Below are positions 35,274 to 44,007 of a DNA stretch of 64,000 bases, piece by piece. The DNA comes from an uncultured Kordiimonas sp. (GTDB lineage: Bacteria; Pseudomonadota; Alphaproteobacteria; Sphingomonadales; Kordiimonadaceae). Both the position numbers and the translations under genes were made by a program. The stretch lies in contig CANLMI010000005.1 of NCBI GenBank assembly GCA_947492375.1, forward strand, positions 19,519-83,518, written 5' to 3'. Numbering within the stretch: the first letter of the stretch is position 1; the number at the start of each line of letters is the position of its first letter. Below the pieces are notes generated by a model. The model did not search any database. It saw only the letters and a list, made by a program, of their open reading frames with translations, and was not told the DNA's origin.

Positions 35274-35906
35274 ATGAAAGTCATAACCTTCGCAGCCCAA
35301 AAAGGGGGGGCAGGAAAATCGACCCTAGCAAAATCGATTGGAACATTTCTATCCGAAAATTATAGGGTCTTAATAATTGATCTTGACCCTCAAGGGACTT
35401 TATTAGACTGGTATGAGCAACGAGAAGAAAAAAATCCCATAGTAACATCCGCAGAAACAAAAGATCTTAAAGAAGCCCTTAAAGCACTTTCAAAAAGTGA
35501 AACTTATGATTTTGTCATCATTGACACGCAGGGTAGAGACTATGCTGGCACATCAGAAGCCATAAAAAGATCAGATGTCGTGTTCATCCCCATCAGAGAT
35601 AGTGTAGGCGATACTCGCGCCAATATAAAAACTGCTATAACAGCACAAAATCAGAAAAAACCATTTGCCTGGATACCCAATCAACTCAGAAACACCCGAA
35701 GTATTAGAAGTAATGAACTAGATAGAAGCCTCAAAACCATAGGCACTGTTTCCCCCGTTAGAATTGCCATGCGATATGATTTTCCTGACGCTCAAGGTAA
35801 CGGACAGGGCGTTACAGAATATAGCCCAAAAGACAAGTCGGCAGACGAAATCAAAAAACTCACAAAATGGATATTAACTTTCATTGAGAAGATAGATAAT
35901 GACTAA
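35274..35906 (+). CDS. parA: ParA-type partition ATPase
   Basis: 210 residues from the ATG at 35274, where the family core begins (MKVITFAAQKGGAGKSTLAK); a start at 35223 would add 17 unrelated residues. The deviant Walker A KGGAGKST, Walker A' IIDLDPQGTLLDW and the Walker B DFVIIDTQG are present. There is no N-terminal HTH, so it is a type Ib (ParF-like) partition ATPase, which moves plasmid copies over the nucleoid. It overlaps the RHH partner gene by eight nt. Confidence 0.93.
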   Translation: MKVITFAAQKGGAGKSTLAKSIGTFLSENYRVLIIDLDPQGTLLDWYEQREEKNPIVTSAETKDLKEALKALSKSETYDFVIIDTQGRDYAGTSEAIKRSDVVFIPIRDSVGDTRANIKTAITAQNQKKPFAWIPNQLRNTRSIRSNELDRSLKTIGTVSPVRIAMRYDFPDAQGNGQGVTEYSPKDKSADEIKKLTKWILTFIEKIDND

Positions 35907-36210
35907 AAAAAATAGACCAAACTTAGTTGATCACATAACCAGTATTACACAAAATCCAATAGAAACTGAAAAGCCCAAACCGAAGCAAGCAGTTTCAAAA
36001 ACAAGAAAGCAAGTTTCTGTTACTGAAACTACCCCGGATTCTGTCCCTGACGTGCAGCTAACCGCATATGTGCATCCAAAAGTAAAAAAAGAAATTAAAA
36101 TGCTTTCTATCGAATATGAAACCACTGTCAAGGCACTACTGGACGGAGGTATTGAACATATCCTTAAGAAATATGGACGGCAAACCATGAAAGAAATCAG
36201 CGAGAAATAA
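35899..36210 (+). CDS. ribbon-helix-helix centromere-binding protein (ParG-like)
   Basis: 103 residues. The N-terminal 50 residues are basic and disordered-looking (KPKQAVSKTRKQVSV), as in ParG, where such a tail stimulates the ParF ATPase. The C-terminal part, VQLTAYVHPKVKKEIKMLSI followed by EYETTVKALLDGGIEHILKK, fits a ribbon-helix-helix fold. Overlap with parA and the repeat array upstream mark it as the DNA-binding partner of the partition system and probably the operon repressor. Confidence 0.82.
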   Translation: MTKKNRPNLVDHITSITQNPIETEKPKPKQAVSKTRKQVSVTETTPDSVPDVQLTAYVHPKVKKEIKMLSIEYETTVKALLDGGIEHILKKYGRQTMKEISEK

Positions 36211-36313
36211 GAATGAAACCTTTATCTATAGGGCAGGGCGCCTCTGTTCCGTTTTAAGGGCCATATAGACATCATCTTCTTTTCTCTGGCTATACCCGTG
36301 ACAGAAACCAAAA

Positions 36314-36331
36314 GAGGGCCTGACGGCCCTC
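36314..36331 (-). terminator. intrinsic terminator of repA
   Basis: GAGGGCC (36314-36320), loop TGAC, GGCCCTC (36325-36331). Read on the minus strand the stem is followed by TTTTGGTTT, so it stops transcription leaving repA. It also separates repA from the convergent par operon. Confidence 0.75.
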
Positions 36332-36369
36332 AAAATAAACATAAGCTACACAAATTTAATATATGATAT

Positions 36370-37431
36370 TCATGTTCCGGTTCTACGATCAGTCACCGCA
36401 AATAATTTCGGATTGTAAGCGACAGGGGAGGGGGCATGGTAAAGCGTCAATCCTTTAGTGCACATTTCAACTTTAGCTCCAGGATATACCGCAAGGACAC
36501 GAGGCATCTTGTCATCAATGATCGCCTTTCTAAAGTAGCGAACATTGCTTATCGCATTCCCAAGATGGTTTTGAAGCTGCCCCCATCCAATATGCACTCT
36601 CTCACCCGATTTAATCTTTGGTAAGCGCCAAACAAGATAGGTATAAAGATCAAGAGCCGTTGGATCAGACTTTAAGGCTGCCAAGGCACGCTCATCAAAA
36701 CCAACTCGATGACTTAATGTATGCTCAAAAAATCTTTCACTTAAATGGATAACCTCTGCATGACTACCGCTGCCATCTTCATCCCGCAACAACTGATTAT
36801 CAATCAGTTTAAAATCCTTCATTACATCCGATGTTTCATCATAGCCAAATCGCATAGTCCATTGACATGCGTTTAAACGTTTCAACTGATCCTTGAATAG
36901 AGTTAAAGTCCCACGCGGCCCACCACCTACAGATCTATACCCTAACCGGGTCATAAACTGCCTCATAGATTTACCGGCATAAACTATCCGACTCTCATTC
37001 TTGATCGCCTGAGATATAACATGCATTAAAACAAGACGTGCAACACTGCCATAAGGCACACCAACCTGTTCCGGATTTCCATCAGACCCAATGATCTTGG
37101 TAGGCTGGATCATAAGTGATAATTTGCCATCCTTGCGAACAATCGGCGCGTATTCATCCTTTGGCTTCCTGATTGGTAAAGACATGGCACAAAGAGCAGA
37201 GTGATAATATCCATCTCTTGGTTCTGTATCCATAAAGTCAGCATGAACATTTACCAAATCATGGAGTTTACTATTGCCTTCAACAGATCTTAAAACAGCT
37301 TCCGTACCATATTTCATCAATTGGCCACGAATTACATCTGGTTCAGGGTTTGTGAGTTTTCCAAGCAACGATAATTGCTCTTCCTGATCCTTTTTAAGTC
37401 GATCTTGCAGTGTTTTTTCGAGATCGGTCAT
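36370..37431 (-). CDS. repA: plasmid replication initiator (RepA_C family)
   Basis: About 353 residues from the ATG at 37431, which has AGGGGG at suitable distance; an ATG six nt upstream is the alternative. The core VPYGSVARLVLMHVISQAIK, followed by GKSMRQFMTRLGYRSVGGGP and TLFKDQLKRLNAC, is the winged-helix signature of the plasmid-encoded RepA_C family. Later LDLYTYLVWRLPKI fits the second domain. It initiates replication by binding iterons; a 13-copy iteron set lies just upstream (37509-38512), and the gene has its own terminator downstream. Confidence 0.88.
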   Translation of the reverse strand: MTDLEKTLQDRLKKDQEEQLSLLGKLTNPEPDVIRGQLMKYGTEAVLRSVEGNSKLHDLVNVHADFMDTEPRDGYYHSALCAMSLPIRKPKDEYAPIVRKDGKLSLMIQPTKIIGSDGNPEQVGVPYGSVARLVLMHVISQAIKNESRIVYAGKSMRQFMTRLGYRSVGGGPRGTLTLFKDQLKRLNACQWTMRFGYDETSDVMKDFKLIDNQLLRDEDGSGSHAEVIHLSERFFEHTLSHRVGFDERALAALKSDPTALDLYTYLVWRLPKIKSGERVHIGWGQLQNHLGNAISNVRYFRKAIIDDKMPRVLAVYPGAKVEMCTKGLTLYHAPSPVAYNPKLFAVTDRRTGT

Positions 37432-37508
37432 TCTCATTTCCCCCTTGCTAAGGACACAAACAATAGTAATCAATTTTTGGAATTACACAACATATTGTGT
37501 GGATTTTA

Positions 37509-38512
37509 TGATGATGAACTAACGTTTTCTTACTTTTCCATGATGATAAACTAACAGATTGAAAAATAACGCATCTATCCTGTGATGATAAACTAACAAA
37601 TGCTAAAAAAATGCGATGATGAACTAACAAAATCGCTCGAATCATTTTTCCACGATGATTAAATAACGCAAGCCTTGAGTTTATGATGACAAACCAACGG
37701 AAAAAACGATGCAAAACCCTCGCTAAAGCTGTTTTCCACGATGATGAACTAACTAATCCTATATATAATATATTACCTAATAGGATTCTTAGAATAAGCA
37801 TAACGATCACACGCTTTTTTTTTCTTTCAAAATCGTAATTGTCTGCAAGGTAAGAAGAGGGCATTGGGACCAGGCCAGGATGATTAAATAACGCTCTGAA
37901 ATCACCAAATAGACACTTTAAAAGGTGTACAAAAACCTTTTTGCAACTGAGTTTGTAACAGACACTGTTTTTTTTATGCCATATTTTCAAAGAATTAGTC
38001 TCTAGTGTTAGTTTATCATCACATGAAATATTAAATCGCTTCCAAAGTCCGCAAAAATCTTTAGTTCCGATATGCAAGCCCCGAAAATATAAACATATTC
38101 CACGAATAGAGCCTGCATACGACCATTCATACCTTCATAATACAATAAAAATTAAACCGGAAAAATGTTAGTTGATCATCACACAGCACTCAGGGCGTTA
38201 GTTAATCATCACATTAGCTAACTTTGGTCCAATTCATGACCAATACCCGTTAGCTGTGCATCACACGCGCAAAAAATTATTTCACGACAATGATAACTAT
38301 CAAGGCTAAAGGTACAGTTCAGGTGATAAAGCAATAATAAAATATTTTGCTTCAAGCCTATATAAAATATACAGTTTTAATGATTTTCCCCGATAACTTT
38401 ACTCAACACCCCTGTTTTTCTTACAATACAAACCATTCATAACCAAAAAAAAATTTCTTTGGCGTTTCATTGAAAGCCAACTTTAAGTTAATTTTGTGAT
38501 GCAAAACTAACG
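37509..38512. repeat. iteron-type replication origin, 13 copies
   Basis: A 16-bp iteron, consensus YGATGATNAACTAACR, occurs on the plus strand at 37509, 37541, 37583, 37614, 37653, 37684, 37739, 37878 and 38497, and in reverse at 38006, 38166, 38196 and 38248. Several plus-strand copies are preceded by TTTCCA. Copies at 37653 and 37878 read TTAAATAACG and those at 37684, 38248 and 38497 are more diverged. The region is AT-rich, holds no credible gene, and lies directly upstream of repA, so it is the origin of replication. No perfect DnaA box was recognised. The 37432-38789 gap contains nothing else identified except the motif at 38710. Confidence 0.88.
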
Positions 38513-38709
38513 GCTTATCGTAAGTGCTTAAATTAACAGATCATAGGTCAAAGCCAAAATTATCGAAAAAGCATACCCTTGGGATATTCAAATCTAAATA
38601 TAAGTTAGAAACTAATAAACTGTCTTAATGTAAAAAAATATTTTCATATTTCATACAGCTAATGAAAACGCATTATCGTCAATATTCGTATCATAAATCT
38701 TTCAATATT

Positions 38710-38726
38710 GTGGCGTGCCACCCTTA
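38710..38726. promoter_or_regulatory. shared palindromic motif, copy 2
   Basis: GTGGCGTGCCAC (38710-38721) followed by CCTTA, the same motif and tail as at 33558. It lies 64 bp upstream of the SprT-like gene, in the position of a promoter or operator. Confidence 0.45.
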
Positions 38727-38789
38727 TCAAAATAAAATAATCCGCTAAAATATCTCTTTGTAGAACGAATCAATTGAAGGGCTTTATCT

Positions 38790-39482
38790 TTGTGGAAAGA
38801 TATTACAGATCGTCTTCTGACTATTTCAGAGCATTGTCTCTGGTTACCTAAGAAAGAATGGGCGCAAAAACAGAAACCTGGTGTAACGCTCACATTCAAA
38901 GCGGGCAGGGGGAAAAGAACCTATCACCGTGGGGGAAATCCAGACCATATAATCACCATTGGAAAAAAATGCGTTGAAGAGAATTTTCTATCGCCCTTAA
39001 CAGCTTCCAAATGGCTCCATTTTAGGGAAATTATTGATCGAGGATATTTTGACCGACAAATATCACCGTCAACCATGTTGACAGGAATACTATGCCACGA
39101 ATTTGCTCATTTTGTTCAAGTGTTACTGGGAGCCAGACCCCGTGGAAGTGTCCACAACGACGCATTTTATAAAATCCTTGATCGTATCCATCACAATGGA
39201 CACGCTGAAAAAATTAGAAATACATTGCTTACCCACTTAAGTAATTTAAGCCTGAAGGACCAGTTTCTGGAAGAAGAATTCCCAAACTTCAAATATCCAA
39301 ATATCAATGATACTGTCGAAATTCCGTACCTTGAAGGCACTCTGTTTGGAAAAATTAGAGCGATTAATGGCTCCAATGTCACTATCGAAGGATATTTTTG
39401 CGGCCAGCGAACCAGAACAACAAAATCCATCGGAGAAATATTAGAATATGTGAAACCAAAAAATCGCTCAGATTTTATCTAG
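38790..39482 (+). CDS. SprT-like zinc metalloprotein
   Basis: 230 residues from a TTG start with AAGG about nine nt upstream. The motif LCHEFAHFVQ (HExxH) near residue 110 with a later histidine in SVHNDAF fits SprT-like/Wss1-like metallopeptidases, of which some remove proteins from DNA. The N-terminal third is basic (KAGRGKRTYHRGGN); the C-terminal part, VEIPYLEGTLFGKIRAINGS, looks like a small beta-barrel. The gene follows the origin. Substrate and activity are unknown. Confidence 0.7.
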   Translation: MWKDITDRLLTISEHCLWLPKKEWAQKQKPGVTLTFKAGRGKRTYHRGGNPDHIITIGKKCVEENFLSPLTASKWLHFREIIDRGYFDRQISPSTMLTGILCHEFAHFVQVLLGARPRGSVHNDAFYKILDRIHHNGHAEKIRNTLLTHLSNLSLKDQFLEEEFPNFKYPNINDTVEIPYLEGTLFGKIRAINGSNVTIEGYFCGQRTRTTKSIGEILEYVKPKNRSDFI

Positions 39483-39500
39483 AAATAAGTAAAACCATTC

Positions 39501-40454
39501 TCAATCGGTTTTGAGTGTAATAATAAGCGGCGAGTGATCCGAAACGTCTTCCGGCGCTCTTATAATCAAGGCACTTCTGCGTTTAATATTATTACGAAGG
39601 TCAGAACTTATCAAAATATGATCAATTTGATTGCGTTCTCCATTAAATTCATATGTCCATCTTTCGCCAACACTGCTTTTTGGGAAATATTTTGAAAGGC
39701 CCGTTTGAATTAAATCTGGACCAATATCATCAAAACCACGAATTCGCCTAAGGGCAGGGTGGCCGCGTTTATCGTTGAAATCACCAGCCACAATCACCGA
39801 ACGACCAAGCTCTATATCCTTGAGATAATGCCTTCGAACCAGTGACGCTTGCGCAATTCGTTGTGCATCGGAAGCATAGCCTCCTGTCTCTGATATCAAA
39901 TGAATACCGTAGATCGCAACTTCGTATCGCCCCAAATTTACAAGAACACGAAATCCCTTTGATAAACCTGTATCTTTCTCAGTTTCTGGGTCATCCAGTT
40001 CCGGTAAATAGCCTTCACGGCCTTTTAGTGCATAGACCACATCTTTAAGTTCTATTCTCGAGAGAATTGCCAAATGTTGTGACGTGTTCCGATCCGTGCA
40101 TTCACAAACTTCGACAAAAGGGTAGGGGGTCTCTAATTTCTGATTAAGCTTGGTTACATCAGCAACATTGCCCACTTCCGTCAAAACCAGAATATCAGCA
40201 TCAATCCGATCAATAAAAGGAGCAACAATTGCGACAGCTTCAGCAAATTTATTATCACGAAACCCTGAAGCTTCCCACATTTCCTTGTCAGCTTTTTTCT
40301 TAAAGGCTAAAGGAAACCCAAAGCGCACATGTACTTTTTCTTTTGTAAGAAACTTTGTATTGAATGTCGCTATTTTGACCTCTTCAGACATTGTAGGTAA
40401 ACTCAGCACACTCAAAATTAAAGCCGCCAATATAGGCACTATACGGATTATCAT
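39501..40454 (-). CDS. exported endonuclease/exonuclease/phosphatase-family protein
   Basis: 317 residues with a signal peptide (IIRIVPILAALILSVLSLPT). The EEP fold is shown by KIATFNTKFL, the catalytic Glu in DILVLTEVGN, IYGIHLIS, VIVAGDFND, NQIDHILIS and the final SDHSPLIITL. Members cleave phosphodiesters in DNA, RNA or phospholipids with Mg2+. Export points to the periplasm or outside, so an extracellular nuclease is the simplest reading. It lies 14 bp downstream of the recombinase gene on the same strand. Confidence 0.87.
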   Translation of the reverse strand: MIIRIVPILAALILSVLSLPTMSEEVKIATFNTKFLTKEKVHVRFGFPLAFKKKADKEMWEASGFRDNKFAEAVAIVAPFIDRIDADILVLTEVGNVADVTKLNQKLETPYPFVEVCECTDRNTSQHLAILSRIELKDVVYALKGREGYLPELDDPETEKDTGLSKGFRVLVNLGRYEVAIYGIHLISETGGYASDAQRIAQASLVRRHYLKDIELGRSVIVAGDFNDKRGHPALRRIRGFDDIGPDLIQTGLSKYFPKSSVGERWTYEFNGERNQIDHILISSDLRNNIKRRSALIIRAPEDVSDHSPLIITLKTD

Positions 40455-40468
40455 CGATTATATCTCCC

Positions 40469-41509
40469 TTAAAATTTTATCTTCTGGACTTCCTCAATCG
40501 TAATTTTATCCTCTGTTCGGTCATAAAGTTTAGTTGTCCGGGGGCTGGCATGACCGGCCATTCTTTGCGCCAATTCCAAAGCGCCGTCATTTTCGATATA
40601 ATTTGTAATACCAGTTCCACGGAAACTGTGATTTCCGATCTTCTTTTTGATACCGGCTTTTTTTGCGCGCCGCCTGATCATGTCATAAGCTTTGGTCCGG
40701 CGCCACTGACGATCACCGAGAACATAAGGGCAGGGGACACCTGCCTCTTTTTCCTGCTCCGTCAATTTCAACCGTGTTGCAGCCGGGAATAAATACGTAT
40801 TTGGTTCATCAATACCGGCATACGAAATATAATCATCAAGGATCTTGCGAAGCTCGACATTCACAGGCATTTTATGAACCATACCTCCTTTTACCCTGGT
40901 TCTGATCCACATAGCGTTATCATGCTCGAAATAGTCTTCCAGTTTGATATTAAGCGCTGATGTTATTCTCGAAAACGTAAAAGTCATTAACGAAATAAGC
41001 GCCCGGTCACGGTAAGCAATCTCGTCTTTCAATTCTATTGACTGGATTAATTGTCGCATCTCATTTGACGATAAAATCGGCGTTTTACCTTCTTTAACCA
41101 CATGTTTTTTCCCGCGCTGCGCATGAGCAGGATTACTGGCAAGCATCCCATTTCTGACAAAAAAATCAAAAAGAGAACGCACGGCCGCTAAATGAAGTTT
41201 CTGACTTGCAACGCTTAACGCTTCATTGCCCGTTGCGATATACTCAAAATATGCAGCTACATGAAGCGGATCGATATCAACCATCTCATCGAATTCAACT
41301 GCTAAATGATTATCGAGAAAATCAAAAAATGAAACACACGCGTTCATATAAGCTTGGCGAGTATTTGGGTTTGGGAGCGTTACAGCAAAAAATTCCAGAA
41401 ATTTTTTCGACGCCTTCCGCCCAGAGTGTCTCACGATAGCCGGTATCGCCTCCAAGGCTTCCTGAGTAAGTAACACGTTACTGTCGTTGCCAAAAACTAA
41501 GCTATTCAT
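40469..41509 (-). CDS. tyrosine recombinase
   Basis: 346 residues. The N-terminal SAM-like DNA-binding domain (about 30-130) is followed by the catalytic domain with all key residues: Arg in FTFSRITSALN, HSFRGTGITNY (HxxR), GHASPRTTKLYDR (His and the nucleophile Tyr). It could resolve plasmid multimers or integrate the element. It lacks the features of a large ICE integrase and lies near the origin, which favours a resolvase role; neither is shown. A hairpin (41527-41556) and a palindrome (41647-41668) lie upstream. Confidence 0.9.
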   Translation of the reverse strand: MNSLVFGNDSNVLLTQEALEAIPAIVRHSGRKASKKFLEFFAVTLPNPNTRQAYMNACVSFFDFLDNHLAVEFDEMVDIDPLHVAAYFEYIATGNEALSVASQKLHLAAVRSLFDFFVRNGMLASNPAHAQRGKKHVVKEGKTPILSSNEMRQLIQSIELKDEIAYRDRALISLMTFTFSRITSALNIKLEDYFEHDNAMWIRTRVKGGMVHKMPVNVELRKILDDYISYAGIDEPNTYLFPAATRLKLTEQEKEAGVPCPYVLGDRQWRRTKAYDMIRRRAKKAGIKKKIGNHSFRGTGITNYIENDGALELAQRMAGHASPRTTKLYDRTEDKITIEEVQKIKF

Positions 41510-41526
41510 ATTTGAATCGTTCCTTT

Positions 41527-41556
41527 AAGGGGTCATAACGTCCTTTATGTCCCCTT
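41527..41556. promoter_or_regulatory. hairpin upstream of recombinase gene
   Basis: AAGGGGTCATAA (41527-41538) and TTATGTCCCCTT (41545-41556) pair with one mismatch around a 6-nt loop, starting 18 bp before the recombinase ATG. It could be an operator, a leader hairpin or a recombination core site. Confidence 0.4.
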
Positions 41557-41646
41557 AATATATTCAATGGTATCAACAAGAACAAGTATTTTCATCGCTA
41601 TCAAAAATATCTCCCTAAACTGATAATAGCGCCGAATCACAAACCA

Positions 41647-41668
41647 TTAGATTTGTATATAAATCTAA
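41647..41668. promoter_or_regulatory. 22-bp palindrome in the recombinase-umuD gap
   Basis: TTAGATTT (41647-41654), spacer GTATAT, AAATCTAA (41661-41668): perfect 8-bp arms. Thirteen bp further on, CGAAC-N9-GTTC at 41681-41698 resembles the palindrome at 33896. Both are candidate regulator sites in the 380-bp gap between the recombinase and umuD, which holds no gene. Confidence 0.4.
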
Positions 41669-41863
41669 TATGACCTTAAACGAACAGTTTAACAGTTCAC
41701 AAAAAATTTTTGCTTCCCAGCTCAAAGTCAATAACCAAACTGTTAATTGTAACACCCTAAATTTATTGACCTTTTTGTCCGCACAACAAAATAAGAATAT
41801 CTTATAAATTCAACAATATTTATATCGTTATTACCCCGACGTTTACAAAAATATTGTTTAATT

Positions 41864-41878
41864 GTTCTTGTTATGTTC
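41864..41878 (+). promoter_or_regulatory. LexA (SOS) box upstream of umuDC
   Basis: GTTC TTGTTAT GTTC: an exact GTTC-N7-GTTC direct repeat, the LexA-binding site known in Alphaproteobacteria. It ends 10 bp before the umuD ATG, so LexA would block this promoter. It confirms that umuDC is damage-inducible and points to the bacterial class. Confidence 0.85.
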
Positions 41879-41888
41879 TCATGTGTTC

Positions 41889-42314
41889 ATGAATAACACT
41901 ATTACAACAATATATCCATTCTCGTTTCTGAAACACATAAACCTACCTTTGTTTATGCTCAAAATCTCTGCCGGTTTTCCTTCACCAGCAGATGATTGGC
42001 TGGAAGAACCCTTGGATCTAAACAACCTTCTTGTTAGCAACCCTCCTGCTACATTCCTTCTACGTGTATCAGGAAATTCAATGAAAGGAGCTTGTATTGA
42101 TGATGGATCAATCCTCGTTGTCGATCGCTCAAAAAAAGCGACCCCGGGACGCATTGTTGTAGCAGCAGTAAATAATGAACTTACAGTTAAGCGCTATATT
42201 ATTGAAAAAGGCCGAGGCCTCTTAAGGCCTGAAAACGAGGATTATTCAGATATTCCTATCGACGAAAATACCATTATTTGGGGAGTCGTTACAGGCTCTG
42301 TTCTTGTATATTGA
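41889..42314 (+). CDS. umuD: UmuD, DNA polymerase V regulatory subunit
   Basis: 141 residues from the ATG at 41889; an earlier TTG would run through the LexA box. Self-cleavage should occur at Ala28-Gly29 in KISAGFPSPADDW; the catalytic dyad is Ser64 in SGNSMKGA and Lys101 in LTVKRY. These are each four residues later than Gly25, Ser60 and Lys97 of E. coli UmuD, so the spacing is fully conserved. RecA filaments trigger cleavage and the product joins UmuC. No strong ribosome binding site is seen. umuC starts one nt after the stop. Confidence 0.93.
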   Translation: MNNTITTIYPFSFLKHINLPLFMLKISAGFPSPADDWLEEPLDLNNLLVSNPPATFLLRVSGNSMKGACIDDGSILVVDRSKKATPGRIVVAAVNNELTVKRYIIEKGRGLLRPENEDYSDIPIDENTIIWGVVTGSVLVY

Positions 42315-42315
42315 C

Positions 42316-43554
42316 ATGCTTGCGATAGCCGATTGCAATAATTTCTATGCTAGCTGTGAACGTGCCTTCAGAAGTGATTTAATTGGACGCCCTATTGTTG
42401 TGCTTTCAAACAATGACGGATGCATAATAGCAAGATCAGCAGAAGCCAAAGCTCTTGGGTTTCAAATGGGTGATGCATATTTCGAAACGCGCCAAAAACT
42501 TGAGAATAATAATGTTAAAGTCTTCAGTTCGAACTATGCCCTTTATGGGGATATGTCAGCTCGGGTGATGAAAACCCTCAATGAATTTTGCCCACTTGTA
42601 GAAATCTATAGTATTGACGAAGCTTTTCTTGACCTTACGGGCTTCAATAACCTTGAAAGCTTGACCAAGAATATAAAATACCAAACAGAACAATGGACTG
42701 GAATACCAATAAGTATTGGTGTTGCACCAACGAAAACGCTTGCTAAAATCGCAAATCGTATCGCTAAAAAACAAACGGGAACCTATATATTCAAAACCCC
42801 AGATCCTAAAATACTCCAGTCAATTGATGCAGGAGATGTCTGGGGTATTGGCCGAAAACTTAAACATCATCTTAAAGACATGAATATCCATACAGCTTTA
42901 GATCTGGCCATGCTTGACCCGCGTGCCGCCCGCAAACGTTTTAATGTGGTAGTTGAGCGAACAGTGAGGGAATTAAATGGCATACAATGTATTGCCTTCG
43001 ATCAGCCAGCACCTCACCCAAAAAATATTATGGTCAGCCGCGGTTTTAAAACACGAATAACATCGAAAAAGATGATGCAAGAAGCTGTTGGTCTTTATGC
43101 AAGTAGAACCGCCGAGAAAGCTCGTACTAAAAAAGTCTTCGCTTCAAATATAACCCTATTTATTCGAACTAGCCCATTTAATAAAAAAAACTATTATTCA
43201 AACAGTATGACCATAACATTTCCAGAAGCAACAAACGATACCCTTGAAATTATAAAAGCATCCACATGGCTACTTAAAAGATTGTTTCGTCCTGGATATG
43301 ACTATCAAAAAGCAGGAATTATGCTCACAGGACTTGTCTTCGACACTGAACGTCAACGAACACTTTTTAAGGCTCCTTCAATACAAAAATCTACCCTGCT
43401 TATGAAAACAATGGATAGTATAAATCAGAAATATGGACGTGAAACTATCAAGATTGCATCAACTGGAACCAATAGATCGTGGTCAATGGCAAGAGAAAAC
43501 CTAAGCCCAAAATATACAACATCGTGGAAAGATCTACCAATTGCGAAGGCTTAA
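42316..43554 (+). CDS. umuC: UmuC, error-prone Y-family DNA polymerase
   Basis: 412 residues starting at ATG 42316 (MLAIADCNNFYASCER), matching the start of E. coli UmuC. Active-site blocks: the metal-binding Asp in LAIADCNNFYASC, VVLSNNDGCIIARSAEAKAL, and YSIDEAFLDLTG with the catalytic Asp-Glu pair. HhH-type region VWGIGRKLKHHLKDM and a little-finger domain follow. With UmuD it performs translesion synthesis during SOS. Gene order, one-nt spacing and the shared SOS box define the operon. Confidence 0.95.
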   Translation: MLAIADCNNFYASCERAFRSDLIGRPIVVLSNNDGCIIARSAEAKALGFQMGDAYFETRQKLENNNVKVFSSNYALYGDMSARVMKTLNEFCPLVEIYSIDEAFLDLTGFNNLESLTKNIKYQTEQWTGIPISIGVAPTKTLAKIANRIAKKQTGTYIFKTPDPKILQSIDAGDVWGIGRKLKHHLKDMNIHTALDLAMLDPRAARKRFNVVVERTVRELNGIQCIAFDQPAPHPKNIMVSRGFKTRITSKKMMQEAVGLYASRTAEKARTKKVFASNITLFIRTSPFNKKNYYSNSMTITFPEATNDTLEIIKASTWLLKRLFRPGYDYQKAGIMLTGLVFDTERQRTLFKAPSIQKSTLLMKTMDSINQKYGRETIKIASTGTNRSWSMARENLSPKYTTSWKDLPIAKA

Positions 43555-43710
43555 TAGTGAGAAAAAATTAAAAATTATTATTTCCCTTATAGGTTGTTAA
43601 TTATTCGTATAACTTGACAAATGTGATAAAATTAATCAGAATATTAAATGGTCGTCGGTCACAAAAGAGCGGAACCCCCAATCTTCGCCCTAGATCGATG
43701 ACCTACCTTT

Positions 43711-44007
43711 TCAAATGGCAGGAACCAAATATAATCCGGTGAAAATCATTACGCTCCGGCCAATCAAATGCATTATCCCTATCACTAATAGATCATAACA
43801 CCCATCCATCACAGTAAATCCGTCATAAAGAATGAACAAATCAAAACACAGGAACAGGATCAACACTCCGATCATCAGGTTTTGGGTATCAAAAAAATCA
43901 ACGGTATATGCTGACTGAATAAAACAGATTAATGTCAATAAAGGCGTTAGGGTAAAAAGCAACTTTGTCATTGATTCTATAATTGAATGTTGCAAAATCA
44001 TGGACAT
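43711..44007 (-). CDS. putative small membrane protein
   Basis: 98 residues with three hydrophobic segments (about 15-33, 45-62 and 72-95), for example MIGVLILFLCFDLFILYD and VIGIMHLIGRSVMIFTGLYL. No family recognised and no clear ribosome binding site; an internal ATG at MTKLLF is another possible start. It stands alone on the minus strand between umuC and a long non-coding gap, so its reality is uncertain. Confidence 0.4.
   Translation of the reverse strand: MSMILQHSIIESMTKLLFTLTPLLTLICFIQSAYTVDFFDTQNLMIGVLILFLCFDLFILYDGFTVMDGCYDLLVIGIMHLIGRSVMIFTGLYLVPAI

Noticed and set aside
37448..38077. 209-codon ORF on the minus strand upstream of repA
   Set aside because: It runs through the iterons; the repeats explain its repetitive protein and it has no ribosome binding site or family signal.
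40469..41509. integron integrase
   Set aside because: The recombinase lacks the extra integron-specific segment as far as can be seen, and no attC array or gene cassettes are nearby.
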